Assembly: GCA_963850095.1 (NCBI GenBank)
Contig: CAWKJX010000009.1
Span: forward strand, 186,001 to 250,000
Reading direction: 5' to 3'
DNA: 64,000 nucleotides
Origin: Bog-473 sp963850095
GTDB taxonomy: Bacteria > Actinomycetota > Acidimicrobiia > Acidimicrobiales > RAAP-2
In this document: positions 40,159 to 49,472 of the stretch, in pieces
How the letters are laid out: each line of letters starts with the position of its first letter
Position numbering within the stretch: the first letter of the stretch is position 1
Notes under the pieces: model-generated
Databases searched by the model: none
Told to the model about the DNA's origin: nothing
Seen by the model: only the letters and a program-made list of their open reading frames with translations
Program-made: the position numbers and the translations under genes

Positions 40159-40842
40159 ATGAGCTACGTCGGAAACGCCAACGACCTGGTGGGACTCACC
40201 GGCGGCATTGTGGTCGCCTTCGCCTTCCTGATCGCCTTGTCCTCGCTGTTCGTACTGGTACCCGTCATCCTCCTGGTGGCGAACCGGGCCGAGCCGGACC
40301 AGCGAGGCATGCGACCACAGAGCGTGTACCTGTTCGGCATGAGCTTCGTCACGCTGCAATTGACCTTCGCCGGCTCGGTCCTCATCATCACGTCGCTGTT
40401 CTCCGTCATTTCGCCACACGACTCGCCACTCACGAACTCGTTGGCGCGACAGATCGTCATCGGCGCCCTGCTGGTTGTGCTGGCCGGCGCGACGTTCCTG
40501 CTCCATGTGGGTCGCGGCATTGCGGTCGCCCGGGGCGACGGTGCCGTGACCGGACCCAACCTCCGGGTCATGCAGTCCTACGCGGCCGTCGTCGGGTTCA
40601 TCTATTTCCTGCAGCTCGTATTCTCTCTTGGTCTCGCGGTGTACCTGGTCTTCGCCCTGATCGCCCCGAGCGTCTTCGGGCACCTCGGAACGAGCAGGGG
40701 GGGCACCCTGGCCATGCTCCTCGACCTCGTCTATGTCATGTTGGCGTCGGCGTACATAGTGGTGGCGCATTCGTCGCTGGGGCCTTCGGTGTTGCAGGGC
40801 CGGCGCGGCGGGCCGGCCGTCGAGGGCGGGGTCGCCCAGTAA
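40159..40842 (+). CDS. Hypothetical membrane protein, about 5 TM helices
   Basis: 227 residues, unrecognised family. Hydrophobic helices around residues 12-40, 55-80, 95-112, 135-160 and 180-200; polar N-terminus (MSYVGNANDLVGL). The ATG at 40159 is chosen; the reading frame is open upstream, but that sequence overlaps the SRPBCC gene and is not protein-like. Confidence 0.65.
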   Translation: MSYVGNANDLVGLTGGIVVAFAFLIALSSLFVLVPVILLVANRAEPDQRGMRPQSVYLFGMSFVTLQLTFAGSVLIITSLFSVISPHDSPLTNSLARQIVIGALLVVLAGATFLLHVGRGIAVARGDGAVTGPNLRVMQSYAAVVGFIYFLQLVFSLGLAVYLVFALIAPSVFGHLGTSRGGTLAMLLDLVYVMLASAYIVVAHSSLGPSVLQGRRGGPAVEGGVAQ

Positions 40843-40925
40843 GAACCCCGTCGCCGGGGCGGAACGAAGACGGACCGACTCGAACCGGGCTGATCGGCCT
40901 TTCGGCGCATCTCCACATCCTCGGG

Positions 40926-40954
40926 TTGTTAATCAGCAGTGAATTCTCTATAGT
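40926..40954 (+). promoter_or_regulatory. Sigma-A-type promoter of the hsp20-XRE pair
   Basis: TTGTTA (40926-40931), a 17-base spacer and TATAGT (40949-40954), 41 bases before the Hsp20 ATG, in a short AT-richer stretch. A ribosome site GGGGAGG lies at 40984-40990. No HAIR or CIRCE element is seen here. Confidence 0.65.
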
Positions 40955-40994
40955 GCTAGTAGACATCCGAGAACAGGCAGTAAGGGGAGGCCCG

Positions 40995-41501
40995 ATGACG
41001 AACACCACAGATCCGCTGCGCGCCCTGCGTCCGCTACGGGAAGAAGAGGTCGCAGAGCTCAGCCAGGTTCACGAGGCGACGCAGTCCGCTCCGCTCGCCT
41101 ATGACGTCTACCGGGCGGGGGACGAGTTGGTCATTGCCTTCGATGCCCCGGGGGTCGCCGCCGGGGAGATCGAGGTCGCCGTCGAGGGGCACTCGCTTTC
41201 CGTCGGCCTCCGGCGCAGCCTGACCAGAGGGCCCGGGGTCGACGTCATCGAATCGGGTCGTCAGCACGGATCGTTCCACCAACGCCTTCTCCTGGGGAGC
41301 CGATGGGACCTCGAAGGGCTGGAGGCACACGCCGAGAACGGGGTGCTGTACCTGCGTGCCCCTCTGGTGAGTGAGGCCACGAGCCGTCGGGTCCACGTCA
41401 CCGAGGATGTGCGAGCGCCCTCCCTGACGCCACCCTGGGTCGCGACCGCCGCCAACCAAGAGCCGGACGTCGAGGACGGATCGGTGCACACCGCCGCGTG
41501 A
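40995..41501 (+). CDS. Hsp20/alpha-crystallin family small heat-shock protein
   Basis: 168 residues; ATP-independent holdase. The alpha-crystallin domain spans about 34-130: YDVYRAGDELVIAFDAPGV, GEIEVAVEGHSLSVGL, the ERxxGSFxR-like SGRQHGSFHQRLLLG, and ENGVLYLRAPL. The extension after residue 140 is Ala/Pro-rich and lacks a clear IxI motif. The stop overlaps the GTG of the regulator gene (GTGA), so the two are cotranslated from one promoter. Confidence 0.86.
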   Translation: MTNTTDPLRALRPLREEEVAELSQVHEATQSAPLAYDVYRAGDELVIAFDAPGVAAGEIEVAVEGHSLSVGLRRSLTRGPGVDVIESGRQHGSFHQRLLLGSRWDLEGLEAHAENGVLYLRAPLVSEATSRRVHVTEDVRAPSLTPPWVATAANQEPDVEDGSVHTAA

Positions 41502-42172
41502 GCCCTCGCGCCAAGGGCCGCGCCGACGAAGAAGGCACACCCCGGGGGCATCCCACGGCGGAAATCGACCCGGAGACCGAGCCCGAATCGGATCCACCCC
41601 AGCAGATCGAGGCCGTCATCGGCTGGCGTGTGCGCAGCCGGGCTCGTGAGATCGGCATGTCCTCCGCCCAGCTGGCCAAGCAGGTCGGCTTGTCGCGGGC
41701 CATGATCTCGAAGATCGAGAACGCGCAGGTCTCGTCCAGCCTGGCGACCCTGTCCCGCCTGGCCGAGGCGCTCGAGGTCCCGATCACCTCACTGTTCCAG
41801 GGACTCGACGAGGAGCGCGACGCGCTCTTCACCAGGTCGGGCGGCGGTCCTGAGCTGGGTCGTCCGGGGACGAGGAGCGGCCACCGCTACCAGTTGCTGG
41901 GGTCGATGCGGGGACCGGCCAAACGCATGGAGCCGATGCTGGTCACGCTGACCAGCAAGACGGAGGTCTTTCCCCTCTATCAGCACCCCGGAACCGAATT
42001 CATCTACATGCTCGAGGGGGAAATGGACTACGGCTACGCGGGAGCGTCGTACTCACTCACGCCCGGCGACTCTCTGCAGTTCGACGGCGAGGTGGCCCAC
42101 GGGCCGGTGCGCCTCCCCCGCCTGCCGGTCCGGTTCCTATCGGTGACCGCGTACGGCCAGCCGCCGACGTAG
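41498..42172 (+). CDS. XRE-family regulator with C-terminal cupin domain
   Basis: 224 residues. An acidic N-terminal leader is followed by a Xre-type HTH (SSAQLAKQVGLSRAMISKIE, about 52-71) and a cupin sensor domain (about 140-215: HPGTEFIYMLEGEMDYGY, SLTPGDSLQFDGEVAHGP). The GTG start overlaps the hsp20 stop. Such proteins repress or activate linked catabolic or stress genes on binding a small ligand; control of its own hsp20 operon is a guess. Confidence 0.88.
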   Translation: MSPRAKGRADEEGTPRGHPTAEIDPETEPESDPPQQIEAVIGWRVRSRAREIGMSSAQLAKQVGLSRAMISKIENAQVSSSLATLSRLAEALEVPITSLFQGLDEERDALFTRSGGGPELGRPGTRSGHRYQLLGSMRGPAKRMEPMLVTLTSKTEVFPLYQHPGTEFIYMLEGEMDYGYAGASYSLTPGDSLQFDGEVAHGPVRLPRLPVRFLSVTAYGQPPT

Positions 42173-42228
42173 GAACACACGAGCCACGCCACCCGTGACG
42201 GCCGCGATCGGGTTCGTGGCGCCGGGTC

Positions 42229-42990
42229 TCAGAATCGATCGAGCACGGCGAGGATCTCCGGCGTGGCTCCGCCCGCAGGCTTGATCATGTCCATATGACC
42301 GGCGCCGGCCACCGGCACGAACACGGCTTCGTCGCCGCTCGCCACGGCTCGCTCGACGTAGTCGGCACTCATCGACGGTGGCACCGTCGTGTCGGCCAAG
42401 CCGTGAACGAGGTACTGCGGCACTCCGAGCGGCAATTGGGCGGCCGGCGAGCCAGACCGGTAGACGTCCGGGAGGTCGTCGGGACCGCCACCCATCAACG
42501 CGACGACCGCTCCGGCCCCGAGGTGCGTCCGGGCCGCCACGTCGAGGTCGGCGACTCCGGCCAACGCGATGGCCGACCGCACGCGTACCGGCGGCCCACC
42601 CGGATCGGGAGGCGAGGACGTCGTCCTCGGACCGGCGAGCCAGAGGGCCAGATGGCCACCTGCCGAATGCCCGCACGTGAGCACCCGCTCGAGATCGAGG
42701 CCGTCCACGGTGGCCAGCGCGTTCACGGCCGCGGAGACATCGTCGAAGGTGGCCGGCCAGCCTCCGCTTCCCCCGAGGCCGACCCGCCGATACTCAAGGT
42801 TGCAAACGGCCCATCCGTGATGCGCCAGGACCTTGGCCAGCGGGTGCATCAGACGCTTCGTGTAGATCTGCCGCCAGAAGCCCCCGTGGATGAGGACTAC
42901 GACCGGCAGATCGCCCCGGGCCCCGTCAGGCCACCAGAGGTCGGCCGACTGCGCATGCTGGGTCCCGTATCGCAGGCCGGTCCGCCTCAC
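42229..42990 (-). CDS. Alpha/beta-hydrolase (esterase/kynurenine-formamidase-like)
   Basis: 253 residues from a GTG at 42990 overlapping the acyltransferase stop (GTGA). Oxyanion and nucleophile motifs: VVVLIHGGFWRQIY, TCGHSAGGHLALWLAG; Asp in HGLADTTVP; His in GAGHMDMI. HGGFW and the GHSAGGH elbow are typical of the formamidase/BD-FAE esterase group. The coupled acyltransferase suggests a lipid or acyl-ester context. Confidence 0.86.
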   Translation of the reverse strand: MRRTGLRYGTQHAQSADLWWPDGARGDLPVVVLIHGGFWRQIYTKRLMHPLAKVLAHHGWAVCNLEYRRVGLGGSGGWPATFDDVSAAVNALATVDGLDLERVLTCGHSAGGHLALWLAGPRTTSSPPDPGGPPVRVRSAIALAGVADLDVAARTHLGAGAVVALMGGGPDDLPDVYRSGSPAAQLPLGVPQYLVHGLADTTVPPSMSADYVERAVASGDEAVFVPVAGAGHMDMIKPAGGATPEILAVLDRF

Positions 42991-44312
42991 GCCTGCTCCA
43001 AGAGGGCGCTGGCGGACGTCACGACGCTGCGCCGGTGGGCGAACACCGAGTCGAGGACGTCCTTGCGGCCTCTCACCGTCCGGTAGCCCGCCAGCAGGCC
43101 GCCGACGCGCTTCGCCCTTTCGAACAGGCGCACGGCCATGTAGCCGCAGAGCGGTGCCGCCACTGCGGCGGCCAAACCCAGCCACGCCCCCCAGCGGGTT
43201 CCGACGACGACGCCGATCACCGCGTAGGTGAGAACAAACAATGTGAAGCAGCCGAGCAGCTTGACCGTCGCCCTGATCCCGACGTTCCTGGGCCGTTTGG
43301 CCAACTGCTTGACGATCTGGAAGGGGATGACATGGACCAAGACCCCGATCAGTGCGAAGGGCCCGGCGACGGCGACCTTGGCCAGCGACCAGGTGACCGA
43401 GCCGCGCAGGCTTCCCTTGGTGTAACGGGACGCCACCTGGGCATCGGTCAGTCCGAGGAAATAGAGGTCTCGCTCGTAGGTGGCATAGCCGACGCGTAGT
43501 GCGTCGAATCGTGGCCCGAGATCGCGCTGTCGGGCGGCCGACGCCAGACGATCGGCCACGGCGGCGCGCTCGGCCAAATCCACATCGTCGGGCAGCCCAG
43601 CGTCGGGGGTGCGCACCACGACCTCGGCGATCCGGGCGAGCTCGTCCGCCTGCGCCCACGAGGCGTACGGCGGGCTGACCTCTTGGAGCTGTCGGGCCAC
43701 CGCGTCGGTCAATTGGCGCACGGCTGCACGACCGTCCTGGCCATAGAGCTCCTTCCACGGCGAGACGTCGGACGGCTCGCCGATCCGGACCAACGCGCGC
43801 GAGCGGAAGATGGCCTTGTCGTCGTACACCAGGCCGACCGCGACGATGACGACATCGGGGACCATGCTTCCGATGGCCGCCTCGAGCGCGATCCGAGCTG
43901 CACCGGTCCGGAGTGGTTGCAGCGTCGACTCGTCGTGGCTTATGCCCTCGGGGAAGATGGCCACAACACCCCGGTGGGCCAAGAGGCGGTCCGAGGTGGC
44001 GAAGGCCGAGGCGTTGCGCTCCGACGACCCACCGTCCACGGCTCGATAGACCGGGATGACGCCGGCCAGTTTCAAGAAGGGCCACAGCGGGGGGATCTTG
44101 AACAAGGTCGACTTGCCCAGAAACCGTGGGTAGCGGCGGAGCGCCGCCATGAGCAACAGGCCGTCGACCAGGCCGTTCGTATGGTTGGCCACCACCATGG
44201 CGGGCCCGTGCTCGGGGAGTCGCTCGCCGTGTTCGGTCTCGACGCTCCGGAAGAAGATCCGAACGAGGACGCGCGCCAAACTGCGCATGGAGACGTCAGC
44301 CAGTCGGCGCAT
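42987..44312 (-). CDS. PlsC-type 1-acyl-glycerol-phosphate/lyso-lipid acyltransferase
   Basis: 441 residues. The acyltransferase catalytic motif NHTNGLVD and the FPEGISHD phosphate-binding motif define the LPLAT family; KSTLFKIPPLWPFLKLAG lies between. The C-terminal half adds about three to four hydrophobic helices (around 290-370) not found in minimal PlsC. It is followed by the coupled hydrolase gene. Probably acts at the membrane on glycerolipids. Confidence 0.86.
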   Translation of the reverse strand: MRRLADVSMRSLARVLVRIFFRSVETEHGERLPEHGPAMVVANHTNGLVDGLLLMAALRRYPRFLGKSTLFKIPPLWPFLKLAGVIPVYRAVDGGSSERNASAFATSDRLLAHRGVVAIFPEGISHDESTLQPLRTGAARIALEAAIGSMVPDVVIVAVGLVYDDKAIFRSRALVRIGEPSDVSPWKELYGQDGRAAVRQLTDAVARQLQEVSPPYASWAQADELARIAEVVVRTPDAGLPDDVDLAERAAVADRLASAARQRDLGPRFDALRVGYATYERDLYFLGLTDAQVASRYTKGSLRGSVTWSLAKVAVAGPFALIGVLVHVIPFQIVKQLAKRPRNVGIRATVKLLGCFTLFVLTYAVIGVVVGTRWGAWLGLAAAVAAPLCGYMAVRLFERAKRVGGLLAGYRTVRGRKDVLDSVFAHRRSVVTSASALLEQA

Positions 44313-44387
44313 CGACGATAAACCTAAGGGCGCGGACGGCCGCCAGCACCGCCGGCGCGGACGATACCCCCGGCGCGCTCGGCCCGA

Positions 44388-45330
44388 TCAACTGCGGGCC
44401 GGCCTCGTCCCGATGATCGACGCTCGCTCCATGGTCCGGAAGTGCGGCCAGTAGTCGCTGGACGCGTAGTGCTGGACCGCCCGGTTGTCCCAGAACGCGA
44501 CCGCGTCCTTCGACCACACGAACCGGCACTGGTGCTCGGGCGCATCGGCCATTCGGCACAGGCGGTCGAGCAGCTCGAGGCTCGTGTCGGGTTCCATCCC
44601 CTCGACGTGGCTGGTGAAGGGCCGGTTGACGTAGAGGTGCAGCTTTCCCGTCGCCGGGTGGGTGCACACCACCGGGTGGCGCACCGGTGGGTACTGCTCC
44701 TGCGCCTTGCGCCGTTCTTCCTTCGTCATGGCGTGCCCGAACGTCTGGGTGAAGTCGTGGACCGCCACCAGCCCGTCGATCTCCCGCTTCGTCGAGTCGT
44801 CCAGACCGTCGTAGGCGGCGTACATGTCGGAGAACAGCGTGTCGCCGCCGATGCCGGGTACCGACAGCGCGTGGAGCACCGCACCCATCGACGGGCACTC
44901 CCGCCACGTCACGTCGTGGTGCCACGCGTTCTCGTAGCCCGTGACCTCCGCGGTCTTCTCGAACCGGACCAGCTCGGGCTCCCCCGTGTTGGACGGCAGG
45001 AACGGGTGCACCTCCAGGTGGCCGAAACGGCGCGCGAACCGCACGTGCTGCACCGGGGTCAACGGCTGGTCCCGGAAGAAGATGACCTTGTAGTCGTGCA
45101 GCGCCTGTCGGATGTCCGACGATCACCTCGTCGGGCAGGTCGGCCCGCAGGTCCACACCGGAGAGTTCGGCGCCGACCGTCGAGCCCAGCTGGGTGGCCT
45201 CGAAGTGCTGCCAGCGCAGCGAGGCCAGCCGGTCCCGTTCCGCGGCCAGGTGGCTGAAGGGACCGACGTTGACGACGTATCCCGGCAGACGGAAATGACC
45301 CGGCTTGGTCCCTGGTGCGGTGGTGGACAT
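44388..45330 (-). CDS. TauD/TfdA-family 2-oxoglutarate-dependent dioxygenase (frameshifted)
   Basis: Non-heme Fe(II) oxygenase of about 313 residues. The N-terminal piece (MSTTAPGTKPGHFRLPGY ... GAELSGVDLRADLPDEVI) and the rest (SDIRQALHDYKVIFFRDQPL onward) are in different frames, meeting near 45115. Iron ligands: AWHHDVTW (HxD) and the distal His in NRAVQHYA; the 2-oxoglutarate Arg lies in HFRTMERASIIG. TauD/TfdA relatives cleave sulfonates, aryloxyacids and similar compounds. It is divergent from a TetR gene with a shared operator, so inducible expression is likely. Confidence 0.87.
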
Positions 45331-45338
45331 GGCGTTAC

Positions 45339-45356
45339 TGTAGTCAAGTGACTACA
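45339..45356. promoter_or_regulatory. Perfect TetR-type operator overlapping the tetR start codon
   Basis: TGTAGTCA-AG-TGACTACA is a perfect 8+8 inverted repeat centred in the 17-base gap between the divergent dioxygenase and TetR genes. It includes the GTG start (45348-45350) of TetR. Size and position fit a TetR dimer site controlling both genes. Confidence 0.75.
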
Positions 45357-45922
45357 ACACGTCCATCAGGGCGGACCGACGTCATGACGGCGGTGCTCGA
45401 CGCCGCCTCCGACCTCTTCGCGGAGAAGGGCCCGGCCTCCACCTCCATCCGGGAGGTGGCCACGCGCTCCCGGGTCAACCACGGCCTGGTGTACCGCCAC
45501 TTCGGGACCAAGGAGGAGCTGGTGGCCGCCGTCCTCGACCATGTGAGCGACCAGTTCAACCGGGCTGTCGCCGCCACCGCGCCCGGCGCAGACGTTGACG
45601 CAGTGGCGGAGCGCCAGTGGCGGGTGCTGGCCCGCGCCATCCTCGACGGTTACCCGGTCGGGCAGCTCCAGCACCGGTTTCCCTTCGTGGCCCAGCTGGT
45701 GGCCGAGGCGGAACAGCACACGGGCGACGTCGCGGCGGCCCGGCTCGCCGCCGGCCATGTCGTCGCGCTCGAGCTGGGCTGGCGCCTCTTCGAGCCCTTC
45801 ATCCGCTCGGCCGCCGGGCTCGAGGGCATGGACGCCGACGAGCTCTGGCGCGCCACCAACGAACTGAGCCGCCGCATTCTGGTGGGCCGGCGCCGGCGCC
45901 GACGGCCGGTCTCTCCGCTTGA
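45348..45922 (+). CDS. TetR-family transcriptional regulator
   Basis: About 191 residues from the GTG at 45348. HTH: AASDLFAEKGPASTSIREVA then VNHGLVYRHFGTKEELVAAVL. As written the frame runs far past the convergent ABC gene; a one-base shift near 45886 gives a natural end GPAPAPTAGLSA-stop at 45922, 7 bases before the convergent gene, and I prefer that end. Little or no leader precedes the GTG, so the mRNA may be leaderless and the operator would block initiation directly. Confidence 0.82.
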
Positions 45923-45929
45923 GGCAGGG

Positions 45930-48449
45930 CTACTCGGCGGCGATGGCCGCCAGCACGTCGAGGCGGGCCGCCCGCCGCGCCGGCCAGCTCGCCGCCAGCA
46001 GGCCGAGCAGCGCGGCCAGGACGAGGAAGATCACCAGGCTCGACCCCGGCACGACGGTGTCGGTGATCCCCTGCGTGTGCAGCGAGGAGACGAGGGCGAT
46101 GCCCAGCGCCGTCCCGACCACAATGCCGATGATCGCCCCGAAGACGGCCAGGATGACCGACTCGGAGCGGATCATGGCCCGGATTTGGCGGCGCTTCATG
46201 CCGACGGCGCGCAGCAGGCCGATCTCGTGCGTGCGCTCGAACACCGACAGCATCAGGGTGTTGACGATCCCGATCAGCGCGATCAGCACGGCCAGGGCGA
46301 GAAGCGCGTACACCAGGCCGAGCAACTGGTTGATCTGGGCCGACTGTGACGCCTCGAACTGCGCCCGCGTCTGGACCTGCACGTTGGGATAGGGCGTCAG
46401 CGCCTTCTGGACCGCCTCTTGCACCCCGGGACTGCCGTCCGTGTTCAGCAGCACCGCGCCCGGGAGCGGGTTCTGGAAGTGGGAGAGGAAGAAGGCCTGG
46501 CCGACGAGATAGTGCCCGGTCAGTGCGTTCGGCTGGTAGATCCCCCCGATGCGCATGGTGGACCGCCCCGTGAGCGCGAACTTCACCGGGACCGTATCCC
46601 CCACCGACAGGTTGTCGGAGCTGGCGGTGGTCGTGTCGATGAGCAGGTCGCCGGCCGTCAGCGCCCGTGGGCTGCCCGCCGTCATGTTCAAAATGACCGT
46701 CTTGGAGAGGTTCCTCGTCGAGAGCCCCAGCAGGCTCTCGAGCGAACCGCGGACCTCGAACTGGTCGCCGTAGACGATCGAAGTGGCGGTGACCCCGGGG
46801 ACCGACGACGCGACGGTCGGCACCGCGGTACTGAAGTTGCCGGTCCCGCCGTTGTTGGGGGGCGAGACGATCAGGTCAGCGCTGATGGCATTGTCGACGC
46901 TGCTGGTGGCCGAGCGCGACACCGAGGCCCCGAACACCGCGATGACCGAGACGAGGGCCAAGCCGACCATGAGGGCCGAGGCGGTCTGCGCCGTCCGCCG
47001 TGGGCTGCGCATGGAGTTCTCCCGGCCCAACCTGCCCGACATGCCGAGCAGCCGCGCCAGGGGACGCCCGATCACACTGGACATCGGGCGGGCCACCGCC
47101 GGCGCCAGCCGGGCCACGCCGACGAAGATCAACAACGCGCCCAGCCCGACCAGCGCGATCGCCGGCGCGGTGAGACCCACGGCGAGGGCCAGCGCCCCGA
47201 GCAACGTGATGGCCACGCCCCAGGTGAAGCGGCGCCGCATGGGGATGTCGTGCTCGGCCTGCTGTTCGGAGACCGCCTCGACCGGGGCGACACGTACGGC
47301 GCGGCGGGCCGGGCTGATGGCCGAGACCATGGTCACGCCAACACCGACGACGAGACACACAATGACCGTCCGCGCCTCGAACACCAACGGGCCGGAGGGC
47401 AGGGTGACGCCGAATCCCTTGAGCAGTGCCTCGAGCCCGATGGCGGCGAGCACGCCCAGGCCGAGCCCGATGACCGACGACAGCAGGCCGACGATGGCCG
47501 CCTCGGCGAGGACCGACCTGAAAACCTGGCGGCGACTGGCGCCCACAATGCGGAGGAGCGCCAGCTCCTTCGTCCGCTGACCCACGGTGATGGAGAACGT
47601 GTTGAGGATGGTGAAGCCACCCACGAAGAGCGCGATGAAGGCAAAGACGAGCAGGGCCGTTTTGAAGAAGCCCAGCGCCTGGCCGACGGCGCTGGTCTGC
47701 TCGTTGACCACGGTCTGACCTGTCACCACCTCCACGCCGCGTGGCAACGACTTCGCGATGTCGTGCTGCAGCGCCGACTTGTCGGCACCGGGCGCCGCGA
47801 GGACATTGATGTCGTCGAATTGGCCCACCTCGCCCATGAGCTGTTGCGCCGTGGGGACATTGAAGGCGGCCAGGGTGGCGCCGGCCAGGTTGTCCGCCGT
47901 CCCGAAACGGGCCAGGCCCGTAATGGTGAAGGTCTGCGTCGGCCCCTGCAGCAGAATACGGACGCGCTCGCCCACCTTGAAGTCGAACTTCTGGGCCGTG
48001 CCGAGGTCCATCACCACCTCGTGGGACGTCGTCGGCGCCACTCCCTCGACGAGGTGGAGCTGGGAGAGTTGGTTGGGCACGAACGACACGCCGAGGGTCG
48101 GCGCGCCTCCCGTGGAGATCGCCTTGCCGTCGTGGCCGATGTACTGGGCGTAGCCAGTGATCGATCCCTCGGCCACCTCGACGCCCGGCACGGCGCGCAC
48201 CCTGGCGAGCAGAGACTCGGGGATGGGGTTGCGGGTGGCGGTGCCGCCGCTGCCGAACTGGGCCACGCCGCGCACCTGGAAGTCGACGTTCTGGTAGATG
48301 TTCCCGAAAAGCGTCTTGAACGTGTTGTTCAGCGTGTCTGTGAGGACGAACGTCCCGGCAATGAACATCACGCCGAGCACGATGGCCAGTGCCGTCAGGG
48401 CCAGCCGGAGCTTGTGCGCCAGCAGCCCCTTTATCGTCACCCGCCACAT
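45930..48449 (-). CDS. ABC transporter permease, MacB/FtsX family
   Basis: 839 residues with two FtsX domains. The N-terminal helix (KLRLALTALAIVLGVMFIAG) leads to a large extracytoplasmic domain, three helices around 270-380, a second periplasmic-like domain, and a final three-helix FtsX block (QLLGLVYALLALAVLIALIG to the end). The intracellular EA/EF helix TKELALLRIVGASRRQV is typical. It is cotranscribed after the ATPase (1-base gap). Acts as a mechanotransmitting exporter of peptides, lipids or lipoproteins; substrate unknown. Confidence 0.92.
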   Translation of the reverse strand: MWRVTIKGLLAHKLRLALTALAIVLGVMFIAGTFVLTDTLNNTFKTLFGNIYQNVDFQVRGVAQFGSGGTATRNPIPESLLARVRAVPGVEVAEGSITGYAQYIGHDGKAISTGGAPTLGVSFVPNQLSQLHLVEGVAPTTSHEVVMDLGTAQKFDFKVGERVRILLQGPTQTFTITGLARFGTADNLAGATLAAFNVPTAQQLMGEVGQFDDINVLAAPGADKSALQHDIAKSLPRGVEVVTGQTVVNEQTSAVGQALGFFKTALLVFAFIALFVGGFTILNTFSITVGQRTKELALLRIVGASRRQVFRSVLAEAAIVGLLSSVIGLGLGVLAAIGLEALLKGFGVTLPSGPLVFEARTVIVCLVVGVGVTMVSAISPARRAVRVAPVEAVSEQQAEHDIPMRRRFTWGVAITLLGALALAVGLTAPAIALVGLGALLIFVGVARLAPAVARPMSSVIGRPLARLLGMSGRLGRENSMRSPRRTAQTASALMVGLALVSVIAVFGASVSRSATSSVDNAISADLIVSPPNNGGTGNFSTAVPTVASSVPGVTATSIVYGDQFEVRGSLESLLGLSTRNLSKTVILNMTAGSPRALTAGDLLIDTTTASSDNLSVGDTVPVKFALTGRSTMRIGGIYQPNALTGHYLVGQAFFLSHFQNPLPGAVLLNTDGSPGVQEAVQKALTPYPNVQVQTRAQFEASQSAQINQLLGLVYALLALAVLIALIGIVNTLMLSVFERTHEIGLLRAVGMKRRQIRAMIRSESVILAVFGAIIGIVVGTALGIALVSSLHTQGITDTVVPGSSLVIFLVLAALLGLLAASWPARRAARLDVLAAIAAE

Positions 48450-48450
48450 G

Positions 48451-49290
48451 TCAGGAACCCAACGTCCGCACCCGCTCCAGCACCGAGTCCGCCGTGGGCT
48501 GCTCGAGTTCGTCCACCACGTTGCCGTCGGCCAGGAAGACCACCCGGTCGGCGTAAGAGGCGCCGTGGGGGTCGTGCGTGACCATGACGATCGACTGCCC
48601 GAGGTCGGTGACCGACTGCTTCAGGAAGCTCAGCATCTCCGCCGACGAGTTGGAGTCCAGGTTTCCTGTCGGTTCGTCGGCGAACACCAGGTCCGGCCGG
48701 TTGATGAGCGCCCGGGCGCAGGCGCAGCGCTGCTGTTGGCCGCCCGACATCTCGTTCGGTCGATGACGCAGCCGGTCACCGATGCCCAGCTGCTTGACCA
48801 GATAGTCGAACCATTCCTGGTCCACTTTCCGCCCGGCCAGGTCGACCGGCAACGTGATGTTCTCGGCGGCGGTCAGCGTGGGCACGAGGTTGAACGACTG
48901 GAAGACGAACCCGATGCGGTCGCGCCGCATCTGGGTCAGGGCGCCATCGTCGAGGTGGCCGACGTCGAGGTCGCCCACGAACGTCTGCCCCGACGTCGGA
49001 CGGTCGAGGCCGGCCATGCAGTGCATCAGGGTCGACTTGCCCGAGCCTGATGGTCCCATGACCGCCGTGAAACGTCCACGCTCGAAGGTGACGTTCACGC
49101 CGTCGAGGGCGTTGACGGTGGCCTGGCCGGTGCCATAGGTCTTGCGCAGGTCGACCGCGTGGGCGGCCGGCGTGGCCTCGCGCCGGTTCGTCGTTTCCTG
49201 GTCGGTGAGCGCCAAGGGGCCTCGATTCGTGGTCCGGGGGGTGGAGCCGCGTCTCGACTCCACTCTCTCAAGCTGTTGCAACCGGCACAA
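48451..49290 (-). CDS. ABC transporter ATPase, MacB/LolD type
   Basis: Walker A GPSGSGKST, Q-loop FVFQSFNLVPTL, signature MSGGQQQRCACARAL, Walker B LVFADEPTGNLD, H-loop VTHDP. 279 residues as listed; the N-terminus is uncertain, with TTG or GTG candidates between 49290 and 49215, and homology begins at HAVDLRKTYG. It pairs with the adjacent FtsX-type permease. Confidence 0.9.
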   Translation of the reverse strand: MCRLQQLERVESRRGSTPRTTNRGPLALTDQETTNRREATPAAHAVDLRKTYGTGQATVNALDGVNVTFERGRFTAVMGPSGSGKSTLMHCMAGLDRPTSGQTFVGDLDVGHLDDGALTQMRRDRIGFVFQSFNLVPTLTAAENITLPVDLAGRKVDQEWFDYLVKQLGIGDRLRHRPNEMSGGQQQRCACARALINRPDLVFADEPTGNLDSNSSAEMLSFLKQSVTDLGQSIVMVTHDPHGASYADRVVFLADGNVVDELEQPTADSVLERVRTLGS

Positions 49291-49472
49291 GCCACCCGGG
49301 GTCCACGGGCGTTGGACGCCGACGCTTGGCGCGGCAGCGCGCCGCGGGGATGGCTACCCTGAGCGCCTACAGGACGCACAGAGTGAGCCACCCCAGGGGG
49401 AAAGTTCGCATGAGAACCATTTCCCGCGTGTCACGGCTTTTCTGGGCTACTGCATGTCACAAGGAGCGAACT

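Noticed and set aside
42229..44085. Large 618-residue frame including the hydrolase
   Set aside because: Only the part from 42990 is protein-like; the remainder is antisense/out-of-frame to the acyltransferase gene.
46419..48581. 720-residue open frame on the plus strand
   Set aside because: Antisense shadow of the FtsX-type permease; composition is Arg/Gly/His-rich with no family features.
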